From: Desulfobacteraceae bacterium
GTDB taxonomy: Bacteria > Desulfobacterota > Desulfobacteria > Desulfobacterales > Desulfobacteraceae
Reading direction: 5' to 3'
Length of the DNA: 64,000 nt
Assembly: GCA_016743945.1 (NCBI GenBank)
Contig: JADGFI010000003.1
Location: forward strand, 124,001-188,000
Part shown: in pieces, positions 44,904-52,671 of the stretch
Position numbering within the stretch: the stretch's first letter is position 1
How the letters are laid out: each line of letters opens with the position of its first letter
Translations under genes and position numbers: made by a program
The notes under the pieces: generated by a model
The model's database searches: none
What the model was told of the DNA's origin: nothing
Seen by the model: the letters and a program-made list of their open reading frames with translations, nothing else

Positions 44904-46961
44904 ATGTCTGATTTATTTCAATTTGGTTGCCATCGGGTGCTGGAACCGGCCAATTCATTTCCCCAACCTGCCTGGAAACTGAATAATACCATGTGTGTGG
45001 ATGACAATGAGATGCTGGTGGATGTCCAGATCATCAATGTCAACTCTACCAGTTTCAGCCAGATCCACAATTCTGTCAACGGCAATCCCCTTGATATTAA
45101 GAATCGAATTCTTGAAATCGTCCGGTCACGGGGAAAACTTCAAAATCCCGTCACCGGTACGGGGGGCATTCTCTATGGCCGGGTGGAGAAAATCGGCAAC
45201 AACTATCCCAACCCCTTTGGATTGCGTCCGGGAGACATGGTAATTACCCTGGCCTCCTTGTCCCTGACCCCCCTGAAGATCGATACCATACACGATATGG
45301 ACATTTTTTCCGGTCAGTTCACCCTCCAGGGAAAAGCCATTGTGTTTGATCATATGCCCCTGATAAAAGTGGATCCCAACCTTCAATCAAAAAAATATTC
45401 CCTTGAGCTTTTAATATCCGTGATGGATGAGGCAGGCGCTCCCAGACAGACCTGGAAACTGGCACGCCCCAATGACAATGTTCTGATCATGGGTGCAAAC
45501 GGAAAATTGGGATTATTGTGTGCCCATGCAGCCAGGGAGAAAATGGGGTCCTTGGGGAACATTACCGGAGTCGTTAAAACCCAAACGAGTAAAAAAATTT
45601 TGGAAAAAACGATAGTCTATGACGAGATTATCTGCTGTGATGCGTTTAATACGGTTGCAGCCATTGATTCTTTCTCCACTGAGAAAATCGGATCCTTTGA
45701 TCTGATTATCAATTGTATGACCGTTTCCGGCAGTGAAATGTTAAGTCTGGTCTTGACCCGAAACAAGGGGTCCATCTTTTTTGCCAGCCTGGCCAACAGC
45801 CATAAAATTACCGCACTAACCTCGGAAAGCATAGGAAAAGACCTGGACATAATCGGTTACACAGGATTTGTGGAGGGTCATGCGGCCTTTACCACCCAAT
45901 TACTGGACAACCATCCGGATTTGATCCGATTGCTTTCACAATTGTACAAGCACCAGAAAATTAAGTATGCCGACAAGACAAGTCTTGTTTTCGGTTCCCG
46001 GGGAATTGAGCATATTCTCAAGGACAGCAGGGACAAATATGTATTTGTAAGCAGCAAAATTCAAGAAGTGCTGTCCAGTGCTGTCAATGTTGCCAAATAT
46101 GATTGTACAACACTCATAACCGGGGAATCAGGCGTAGGAAAAGAAATTATAGCCGATATTATTCACAAGGCCAGCGAAAGAAACCCCTATCCTTTGATTA
46201 AAATTAATTGCGGGACCATACCGGCCAATCTTCTTGAATCCGAATTGTTTGGATATGAAAAGGGAGCATTCTCCGGTGCCAGTGAAAAAGGAAAAAAAGG
46301 CTTCTTTGAACTGGCCCATAATGGTACGCTTTTCCTGGATGAGGTGGGGGAGCTGAAAATGGAACTCCAGGTAAAAATTTTAAGGGCTATCCAGGAGCAA
46401 CAGATTTACCGGGTGGGTGGTACGCGTCCCATCACGGTAAATGTCAGAATCATTACGGCCACCAACCGGTCTCTGGAAGAGATGATTAAAAATGGAGAAT
46501 TCCGGGAGGATCTGTTCTATCGCCTCAATGTATTTCCCATTAAAATCCCTTCTTTAAAACAGCGGAAAAAAGACATTATTCCCCTGGTGGAACATTTTAT
46601 TAAAAAGTATAATACAAAATTCAAGCTCCATAAAACCATTGAACAGATGGCCCTTGAAAATCTTGTGGGACATGACTGGCCAGGGAATATCCGGGAATTA
46701 CAAAATATTGTCCAGCGAATACTGATCAATACAAAAGGGGATCACATCACACTTGTGGATACTATCCGGGAATTGGCATCCACACATTCACATAAAGAAA
46801 TTACCCCCCATATAGGTGGACTGATTTCCTTGCTGAACCAAACAGAATGCAAAATATTAAAGGCCACCAAGGAAGAATACAAAACCACACGGAAAATGGC
46901 TCATAATCTGGGATTAAGCCAGACAACCCTGGTCAGAAAACTCAAAAAACATCAGCTCTGA
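44904..46961 (+). CDS. Sigma-54 activator with an N-terminal Kdd-like enzyme domain
   Basis: This 685-residue protein is a fusion. Residues 1 to about 345 are a paralogue of the Kdd enzyme encoded 5.5 kb upstream: both begin MSD, share PVTGTGGIL/PVTKSGGIL, SLSLTPLK, AGAP and GLLC, and both keep a nucleotide-binding glycine loop (here GANGKLG at residues 197-203). The rest is an NtrC-type activator: Walker A GESGVGKE at 407-414, the sigma-54 contact loop as GAFSGA at 454-459 (usual form GAFTGA), NGTLFLDEVGELKMELQVKI, and a C-terminal TyrR-like helix-turn-helix (TTRKMAHNLGLSQTTLVRKL). There is no receiver or PAS domain. It probably senses the pathway substrate or NAD(H) through the enzyme-like domain and activates the sigma-54 promoter before kdd. 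The sensing role is inferred. Confidence 0.9.
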   Translation: MSDLFQFGCHRVLEPANSFPQPAWKLNNTMCVDDNEMLVDVQIINVNSTSFSQIHNSVNGNPLDIKNRILEIVRSRGKLQNPVTGTGGILYGRVEKIGNNYPNPFGLRPGDMVITLASLSLTPLKIDTIHDMDIFSGQFTLQGKAIVFDHMPLIKVDPNLQSKKYSLELLISVMDEAGAPRQTWKLARPNDNVLIMGANGKLGLLCAHAAREKMGSLGNITGVVKTQTSKKILEKTIVYDEIICCDAFNTVAAIDSFSTEKIGSFDLIINCMTVSGSEMLSLVLTRNKGSIFFASLANSHKITALTSESIGKDLDIIGYTGFVEGHAAFTTQLLDNHPDLIRLLSQLYKHQKIKYADKTSLVFGSRGIEHILKDSRDKYVFVSSKIQEVLSSAVNVAKYDCTTLITGESGVGKEIIADIIHKASERNPYPLIKINCGTIPANLLESELFGYEKGAFSGASEKGKKGFFELAHNGTLFLDEVGELKMELQVKILRAIQEQQIYRVGGTRPITVNVRIITATNRSLEEMIKNGEFREDLFYRLNVFPIKIPSLKQRKKDIIPLVEHFIKKYNTKFKLHKTIEQMALENLVGHDWPGNIRELQNIVQRILINTKGDHITLVDTIRELASTHSHKEITPHIGGLISLLNQTECKILKATKEEYKTTRKMAHNLGLSQTTLVRKLKKHQL

Positions 46962-47050
46962 TACCCTGGATGATTAGGACCGAAAATTTTATAACTTGAA
47001 CGAAATAGCTTGCCTTTTGGCCCAATTTATTTCAGACCATCTCCATACCA

Positions 47051-47374
47051 ATGTTTATTTTCAATACTTCCCAGGGCAAAAGTGTTCTTGAAAACTGTAA
47101 CCAGGCCTCGGAACAATTAATTGTTTGTGAGACGGGTCAGACAGCCAAAGAAATTTTTAAATCAGTTCCACTAATTGTATCTGATATTGAAAATTGTGGT
47201 TCCGGGGGAAAAACTATACAGCGGGAACATCTTTTTACCCAGGTCAACGGCATGACCAAATATTTCAGGTTCACCTTTTCTCGGCTGCCGGCAAACCTTG
47301 TGGTGATTCATGCCCGGGACATTGATAAATTCAGGCTTGTGGAGTCGGAACTCCGTGAAAGTAAGGGAAAATAA
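47051..47374 (+). pseudogene. PAS-like sensor fragment
   Basis: This 107-codon frame looks like a PAS domain from a sensor kinase: FNTSQGKSVLENCNQASEQL at the start, TKYFRFTFSRLPANLVVIHA, RDIDKFRLVESELRESK at the end, where a kinase region would normally continue. The frame stops there, and a transposase remnant follows three bases later. No ribosome-binding site is evident. It is most likely the remaining middle of a disrupted kinase gene; a free-standing PAS protein is less likely. Confidence 0.4.
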
Positions 47375-47376
47375 AT

Positions 47377-47727
47377 GATGCCATTATTGAGAATATGCTT
47401 TCCTGGCATCATACGGGTTTTCATGTATATATTGGTGACAAAATTTATCCCGAGGACAAAATAGGTCTTGGGAATCTTGCCAGGTACATTATCCGTGCAT
47501 GTTTCTCGCAGGAAAAAATGATTTATGTTTCGGTCAAAGAATCAACTGACGGTATTGCCAAGGTGATTATACCGCCAAGGACAGGAAGTCCCGGAAAGTT
47601 TTTAACGCTCTGGATTGGCTTGCCCAACTGGTGACTCACATTCCTAACCGGTATGAACAAACTGTCAGGTACTACGGTTTCTATTCGAACAAATCAAGAG
47701 GGTTAAGGGAAAAAGCTGATACTGATG
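47377..47727 (+). pseudogene. IS91-type transposase remnant (frameshifted)
   Basis: Two frames together spell the C-terminal part of an IS91-type (Y2) transposase. The first reads IIENMLSWHHTGFHVYIGDK and LGNLARYIIRACFSQEKMIY. After a one-base shift near 47597 the second reads VFNALDWLAQLVTHIPNRYE and TVRYYGFYSNKSRGLREKA. The N-terminal zinc finger and the catalytic tyrosines are missing. It cannot be active. It ends where the permease fragment begins. Confidence 0.65.
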
Positions 47728-47925
47728 ATGAAGGGAACCTCCCTTGCCAGTAAGGTTGCCCTGCTTGAAATTACAGGGATTACCAGAAACCTTATTGCCG
47801 AAACATTTATGCCCATGGAAATGTTTTCCATTGCCGGATGTATCTATATGATCTTGTCCAGCATATTCATCTGCAGCTTGTCTTTTATTAAAAAAAGGCT
47901 CGTTTCCCGGGCCACCGGGGAATAA
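47725..47925 (+). pseudogene. Amino-acid ABC transporter permease fragment
   Basis: The 66-codon frame matches only the C-terminal end of a polar amino-acid ABC permease: MMKGTSLASKVALLEITGIT, then a last membrane helix (FSIAGCIYMILSSIFICSLS) and a short basic tail. The first 150 or so residues of a normal HisM/GlnP-type protein are absent and replaced by transposase sequence. It is a truncated relic. Confidence 0.6.
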
Positions 47926-47950
47926 AAAAAATCGGCAACCCGGGCTTACC
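47925..47950 (-). terminator. Probable terminator after glycyl radical enzyme 1
   Basis: On the minus strand, directly after the stop codon, GGTAA pairs with TTGCC around GCCCGGG and is followed by GATTTTTTTT (A run at 47925-47932). The stem is short but the T run is good. Confidence 0.5.
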
Positions 47951-47951
47951 T

Positions 47952-50900
47952 TTAATGGGAATATTCCGAGCGATGAATCAATTCCATCTGAATATCTTTG
48001 TTCAGCTGAACAAAGTAGGCGTTATAGCCTGATATCCTCACCATCAAATTACGGTAATTTTCCGGATGGTTCATGGCATCTTTCAGGGCTTCGGAGGTGA
48101 CAACATTAAACTGAATCTGCATCCCTCCCTGGATAAAATAGGATTTCACATAGGAAAACATTTGATCCACAGCCATTTCCCTTTTGTCGCCGGCTTTTGG
48201 GGCAAACTTCACATTAAAAGCCATATTATTATCCAGCAGGCAGGGATCAAGGGCGGCAACGTCGAAAAGTATGTCTGTAAGACTTCTTGCGGCATTGGGA
48301 TAGGGTGTCAGCCCCGGGGTAAAGGGTTTGCCTTTTCTTCTTCCAGACGGCAGTGCACCGGAAAGATTCCCATAGGCCACATGCTGGGACATGGACCAGA
48401 ACCCGGCTGTATAATGGCCCCCCCTGTAATGGGGATTTGACATGTAGGCATCGTGTACAACCCGTAAAACCCTATTGGCCATATCCCTTACTTGTGTTTT
48501 TCCGGATCCGAACTGGGGCACCTTATTCTGAACCAGGGCGTGGAGCCAGGGATACCCTTTAAAATCATCATCAATGGCTTTTTTCAACTGTTGAAAACTG
48601 ATCTTTTTCTCGTCAAATACCAGCTGTTTGATAACCAGCAGAGAATCGATGATATCTGCCAGCCCGATGTTGGATGTTCCCGAGCTGTTATAGGTTGCCC
48701 CTCCCTTGAGTACATCTGTTGCACTTTCAATGGTTCCGTCCTGGAGCACGGAAAGAAGGGGGGTGGGACGGATTTTCTGGTGGGCTTCCCCGAGAAAGTT
48801 ATTCAGGGTGCAGGCTTGGTCGATGATAAATTTTTGCTGAACAGCCCAGGCATCAAAAAAACTTTGAAAATCCTGGAAGTCATTATTTTCTATGCGCCCT
48901 GTTTCAGGCCCGGCTGCAAACCGCATTATAGGGTGAAATCCATTGTTAAGGGCCATTTCCATGGATGCCACCATATTGAGCAGAATACAGGCGGTGTGGC
49001 TGTTATGCTTTCCCTGGATGGTGGGTTCAACACATCCCGTGGCTGCCCAGTCCCTGATATCTTCAATGGGATAACCGTGCTGGCCAAGGGCCTTGAACAT
49101 GGCCTGGTCACTGTGCATGATGGGGGTTGCCTGGGCAATGATATTAACTTCACACAAACGCTTGAGATAATTGTCGCTGTTTTTTTCAATATGATACCGG
49201 CAATTGAAGTTGGCATCCCTGACGATCAGCATCTCGGCTGTCTTGAGAAAAACATAGGTCATATCATTGACCGCATCCTCTCCTTTCTTTGTAACCCCGC
49301 CCAGGGTGATGGCCTGGGTGGATGTGGCCCCGCCAAAAAGATAGTTTGCAATATCCGGCAGCATGGGCACATGGTCGGTAAGCCGCATGATAAAGCAACC
49401 TGCAAGCTCAACCGCCCCTTTGATAACCGCTTTTTTCTCCTGGTTTGAATTACATTTTTCCATATCTGTTTCAAAATAGGGCTGGAGCAATTGGTCAAGC
49501 CTGCCCAAAGAAAGACCAGTGTCTGAATTTTCATTGTGCAATGCCGTCCATATGATATTGATGGCATTGAAGGCTTCGGCAAGACAAGAAGCAGGTTCTC
49601 TGGGAACCTTGCTGCAAATTTGGCCCAGGGTTTCAAGTTCCGCCTTTCTTGCAGGATTTTTTCCAGCCAGAGCAAGTTGTTTTGCCTCTTTTTTTGCTTC
49701 TCGGGCAAGATTGTCTGCATACGCTTCCACCCCGGTAAGAACGATACCCATTGAGTTGAGGGTGTCTTTTTGCTCGCGGGAGAGTGATTTGTCCTGACTT
49801 CTTGCGGCCAAATCCTCTTTTATCCCGGCAGTTCCCCTTTCCAAAAGGCGCTTAAAATTGGGAATGGTATGGGAGATACCTGTGGATTTCCATACATAAT
49901 AGGCCACCCACCGCTCGTCGATCTTCTGGCACAAAGGGGTGTTTTTATTGAGCCTGACATATTCGCGAAAGGTTTTATCAGCCCAAAAGGGAAAAATCTC
50001 GGAATGGAGAATGTCGGCGGTCTCCCGGGTGCAGGTATAGGGGCTGAGATTTCTTTTGTTCACCGAATTTAGCTCCCCCCAGAAAAGAGTTCCCTGGCCG
50101 TCGCCGAAAACATGGGTGGATATTTCTTTGGATCCGGTGGTTCCGGCAATGAGATCATTGCTTCGTATAATGGGTTTTTTATGCTTCATGAGATGTTGAA
50201 AGGCAAGGGCATTTCTAAGTTCCGGGAACCATTTTTCACCCCGGGTGTCTTTTTCCCATCCGTTTGCCCGATACCATTCGGTCAAAAACGTGATCCGTTC
50301 CGGGTCAACTTCGGGTATGGTGGCAAGATGATCATTGAAAAATGCGGCAAGTCTCGGAAAATCATCCATGCTCAATTCAGGAAGAAAGGGGTCGTCCAGA
50401 TATTTGACTCCCAAATCAATTTTCTTTTGCCCCTTCATCCGATAAGTTTTCCGCAGGTCAAGCTCCTTTGAAAACGCTGTATTGCAGGAACAGGCATTTT
50501 TATCTCTGTTTTTCTTTTCTGATTTAAGGGTTTTGGCTGCCATTTTTTCATGGATACGGCCCATTACCATGGAAATACAATAATTGAACAATTGGAGATA
50601 GGCCAGGTTTCCATCCAGGGTAATCCTGTTTTTAAGAATAAGGTTGAGCATATCGCTGGGGGGGGTCAGAGCCAACTCCTTCAGTGCCTTGTCATCTGCT
50701 GCCGTAAGGGTGATGTCAACCATTGCAGGCCTTTTTTTTCCCAATGCCTTTACCCGGCCGTCATAAAAACGAATATATTGCTCCACAGACCCGGTTTCTG
50801 TTTTAATGCCAACGGTAAAATTCAGCCATCCAAAGGCTGGATCCCCATTATCTGAATCCCTAGTATCTGGAACCGGACCAGCCAGGGCGGTGTGCTTTAA

Positions 50901-51056
50901 TTTATTTTTCAGGGAGGGCCTCAGGTTGAATTGAAGGGCCATCAATTGCAGAGCAACATGGGTCATGGTATTTAAAATCGTTTTGCCACTGGAATCAATT
51001 TTAGATGATGCCAGAAGAGAAAGGCCTGCAAGATTCTTAAAAAAATTAATTTTCAT
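47952..51056 (-). CDS. Glycyl radical enzyme 1 with N-terminal SCP2-like domain
   Basis: This 1034-residue protein is a pyruvate-formate-lyase-like glycyl radical enzyme. The active-site Cys675 lies in RDWAATGCVEPTIQGKH, with the adjacent VE as in diol dehydratase- and CutC-type enzymes. The radical Gly1010 lies in VRISGYNAYF near the C-terminus. It is about 200 residues longer than usual. The extra N-terminal part (about residues 70-170: LNFTVGIKTETGSVEQYIRF, VDITLTAADDKALKELAL, LNLILKNRITLDGNLAYLQL) resembles an SCP2 lipid-carrier domain. The substrate is unknown. It follows its own TetR gene on the same strand, and the activase encoded after enzyme 2 presumably serves both. Confidence 0.88.
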   Translation of the reverse strand: MKINFFKNLAGLSLLASSKIDSSGKTILNTMTHVALQLMALQFNLRPSLKNKLKHTALAGPVPDTRDSDNGDPAFGWLNFTVGIKTETGSVEQYIRFYDGRVKALGKKRPAMVDITLTAADDKALKELALTPPSDMLNLILKNRITLDGNLAYLQLFNYCISMVMGRIHEKMAAKTLKSEKKNRDKNACSCNTAFSKELDLRKTYRMKGQKKIDLGVKYLDDPFLPELSMDDFPRLAAFFNDHLATIPEVDPERITFLTEWYRANGWEKDTRGEKWFPELRNALAFQHLMKHKKPIIRSNDLIAGTTGSKEISTHVFGDGQGTLFWGELNSVNKRNLSPYTCTRETADILHSEIFPFWADKTFREYVRLNKNTPLCQKIDERWVAYYVWKSTGISHTIPNFKRLLERGTAGIKEDLAARSQDKSLSREQKDTLNSMGIVLTGVEAYADNLAREAKKEAKQLALAGKNPARKAELETLGQICSKVPREPASCLAEAFNAINIIWTALHNENSDTGLSLGRLDQLLQPYFETDMEKCNSNQEKKAVIKGAVELAGCFIMRLTDHVPMLPDIANYLFGGATSTQAITLGGVTKKGEDAVNDMTYVFLKTAEMLIVRDANFNCRYHIEKNSDNYLKRLCEVNIIAQATPIMHSDQAMFKALGQHGYPIEDIRDWAATGCVEPTIQGKHNSHTACILLNMVASMEMALNNGFHPIMRFAAGPETGRIENNDFQDFQSFFDAWAVQQKFIIDQACTLNNFLGEAHQKIRPTPLLSVLQDGTIESATDVLKGGATYNSSGTSNIGLADIIDSLLVIKQLVFDEKKISFQQLKKAIDDDFKGYPWLHALVQNKVPQFGSGKTQVRDMANRVLRVVHDAYMSNPHYRGGHYTAGFWSMSQHVAYGNLSGALPSGRRKGKPFTPGLTPYPNAARSLTDILFDVAALDPCLLDNNMAFNVKFAPKAGDKREMAVDQMFSYVKSYFIQGGMQIQFNVVTSEALKDAMNHPENYRNLMVRISGYNAYFVQLNKDIQMELIHRSEYSH

Positions 51057-51110
51057 TTTTTTCCCTTTTTTTTCACATCTGTTTACACGTCAATATGGGT
51101 TGTGCCTGTT

Positions 51111-51138
51111 TATTTGTGTATCTCTATTTGTGTATCTT
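51111..51138. repeat. 14-base tandem duplication
   Basis: TATTTGTGTATCTC (51111-51124) is followed directly by TATTTGTGTATCTT (51125-51138). The repeat lies in the 83-base gap between TetR 1 and glycyl radical enzyme 1. It may be a recent slippage event or part of a leader; no function is seen. Confidence 0.6.
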
Positions 51139-51139
51139 T

Positions 51140-51793
51140 TTATCTGGTTTCCTTTGATTCCGGTTCAAAGGGACGGATCAGATCTTTTTTAAGCCTATCA
51201 ACCATCATCAGCACATTATCATCCAATTCCTGAAGAACCCTTGAGTAATGAAGGGATATGACACCATGGAGGGTGGCCCACAGCTGAATGGTATGATATG
51301 GGGCGTCTTTCTCTTGAATTTGACTGTTTGACCCGGCAAGATTTTTGATGAGGCTGGTGACGATTTTTGACACCTTCAGTGCAGCTTTCTTCTCCAAAAA
51401 GGCGATGGGCTCAAGTTTGCTGCCAACATAATCGCAATATTTTGGTGTATTCCGACTGAACATAATACTATAATAGTCGGAATGGGAAAATCCAAATTCC
51501 AGGTAGGCGCTGATCATGGCGGAAAGCCGATCAATGGGGTGAGAAATCTTTGAGTTAATCTGCTCAAACCGATCAACAATAAGTTCAAACCCCCGGGTCT
51601 GGATTGTCAGGTATAATTCATCCTTGCCTGAATAATAATTGTAAATATTGGCCGCGGTCATTCCCAGTTTTCGACCCAGTTTTCGCATGCTCAAATCGTC
51701 AAAACCATCTTCAAACAGGATGGCCAGGGCAGCATCCAGAATTTTTGTTTTTATTTTTTCTATCTCTTCCGAACTTCTCGTATTTCTAGGCAT
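51140..51793 (-). CDS. TetR-family regulator 1 (paired with glycyl radical enzyme 1)
   Basis: This 217-residue protein has a TetR helix-turn-helix (LSMRKLGRKLGMTAANIYNY, then YSGKDELYL). The C-terminal ligand domain contains LEFGFSHSDYYSIMFSRNTP, which is nearly repeated in TetR 2, so the two are paralogues. The start at 51793 is set by GAGGGG and by the matching MPRNTRS/MARKTRS openings. It is transcribed toward enzyme 1, 83 bases away, and divergent from TetR 2. Confidence 0.9.
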   Translation of the reverse strand: MPRNTRSSEEIEKIKTKILDAALAILFEDGFDDLSMRKLGRKLGMTAANIYNYYSGKDELYLTIQTRGFELIVDRFEQINSKISHPIDRLSAMISAYLEFGFSHSDYYSIMFSRNTPKYCDYVGSKLEPIAFLEKKAALKVSKIVTSLIKNLAGSNSQIQEKDAPYHTIQLWATLHGVISLHYSRVLQELDDNVLMMVDRLKKDLIRPFEPESKETR

Positions 51794-51827
51794 TTTCCCC
51801 TCATAATTTATAAACAATTGATAATTT

Positions 51828-51837
51828 AACAGTGTTC
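51828..51837. promoter_or_regulatory. Candidate TetR operator, left copy
   Basis: AACAGTGTTC at 51828-51837 repeats the core of the palindrome at 51951. It lies about 35 bases upstream of the TetR 1 start codon. Confidence 0.5.
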
Positions 51838-51912
51838 ATTGTTCGTGTCAAGACCCGGGAATAGATATCCGCCTTCTAAAAAATTCGCCCCGGTAAATTT
51901 TGGAAAAATCGA

Positions 51913-51942
51913 TTGACAATTAAAGGAACGCTGATCTATTAA
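51913..51942 (+). promoter_or_regulatory. Sigma-70 promoter of TetR 2 / glycyl radical enzyme 2 operon
   Basis: TTGACA (51913-51918) and TATTAA (51937-51942) are 18 bases apart on the plus strand. The operator palindrome starts nine bases after the -10, where a bound repressor would block transcription. Confidence 0.6.
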
Positions 51943-51950
51943 TAAATATA

Positions 51951-51963
51951 AGAACAGTGTTCT
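51951..51963. promoter_or_regulatory. TetR operator, right copy (perfect palindrome)
   Basis: AGAACAGTGTTCT is a perfect 13-base palindrome around a central G. Its core AACAGTGTTC is also found on the other side of the divergent region. It covers the likely transcription start of the TetR 2 operon. Confidence 0.6.
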
Positions 51964-52005
51964 ATTAATTTTATATTTTTTCTAAACAGGAAAATATTCC
52001 CACAA

Positions 52006-52671
52006 ATGGCCCGAAAAACAAGATCCCCTGAAGTTGTTGAAAAAATAAAAGACCACATCATTGGCGAGGCCATGAAACTCATCATTGATATAGGATTTAA
52101 CAATATGAGCATACGAAAGCTGGCCCAGCGCTTAGGGATGTCTCCCACCAATATCTATTATTATTATGCCAGCCAGGATGAAATTTATCTGAATATCCAG
52201 ATCAAAGGGTTTCAGGCCCTACAAACCATACTTGAGCAAGCTTGCCAGCAGGAAAAAGATCCCTATATAGGATTGGAAAAAATAATTAGGGCATACCTTG
52301 AGTTTGGCTTTACCCATCCGGATTATTATCAGATCATGCTCAATAGCGACACCCCCAGATACCTGGAATACAAGGGTAACCAGATCGAACCCATTGCCTT
52401 GAAGGCAAAACAGATGGCCATTGACGCCATCACGGTTCCCCTCAAGGTTATTGAAAAAATTTGCGTCCTAAACCTGGCTGTTCCAAAAGAAGATATTGAG
52501 TTCAGGGGTTATCAGATATGGATCACCCTCCATGGAATGGTCACCCTGAACAATAGAAATATTTTACAGGAACTGGAGGAGATACCGGAAAAACTGATCA
52601 CCAGAATGTGTGAAGAGTTGATGTTGCCCTTTCATCCCCCAACAAATTCAAATGGAGAGCAAAAAAGATGA
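52006..52671 (+). CDS. TetR-family regulator 2 (paired with glycyl radical enzyme 2)
   Basis: This 221-residue paralogue of TetR 1 has the helix-turn-helix MSIRKLAQRLGMSPTNIYYY and the shared block LEFGFTHPDYYQIMLNSDTP. The stop overlaps the start of enzyme 2 in an ATGA, so the two are translationally coupled. An operator palindrome and sigma-70 promoter lie just upstream. The ligand is unknown but probably relates to the enzyme substrate. Confidence 0.9.
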   Translation: MARKTRSPEVVEKIKDHIIGEAMKLIIDIGFNNMSIRKLAQRLGMSPTNIYYYYASQDEIYLNIQIKGFQALQTILEQACQQEKDPYIGLEKIIRAYLEFGFTHPDYYQIMLNSDTPRYLEYKGNQIEPIALKAKQMAIDAITVPLKVIEKICVLNLAVPKEDIEFRGYQIWITLHGMVTLNNRNILQELEEIPEKLITRMCEELMLPFHPPTNSNGEQKR

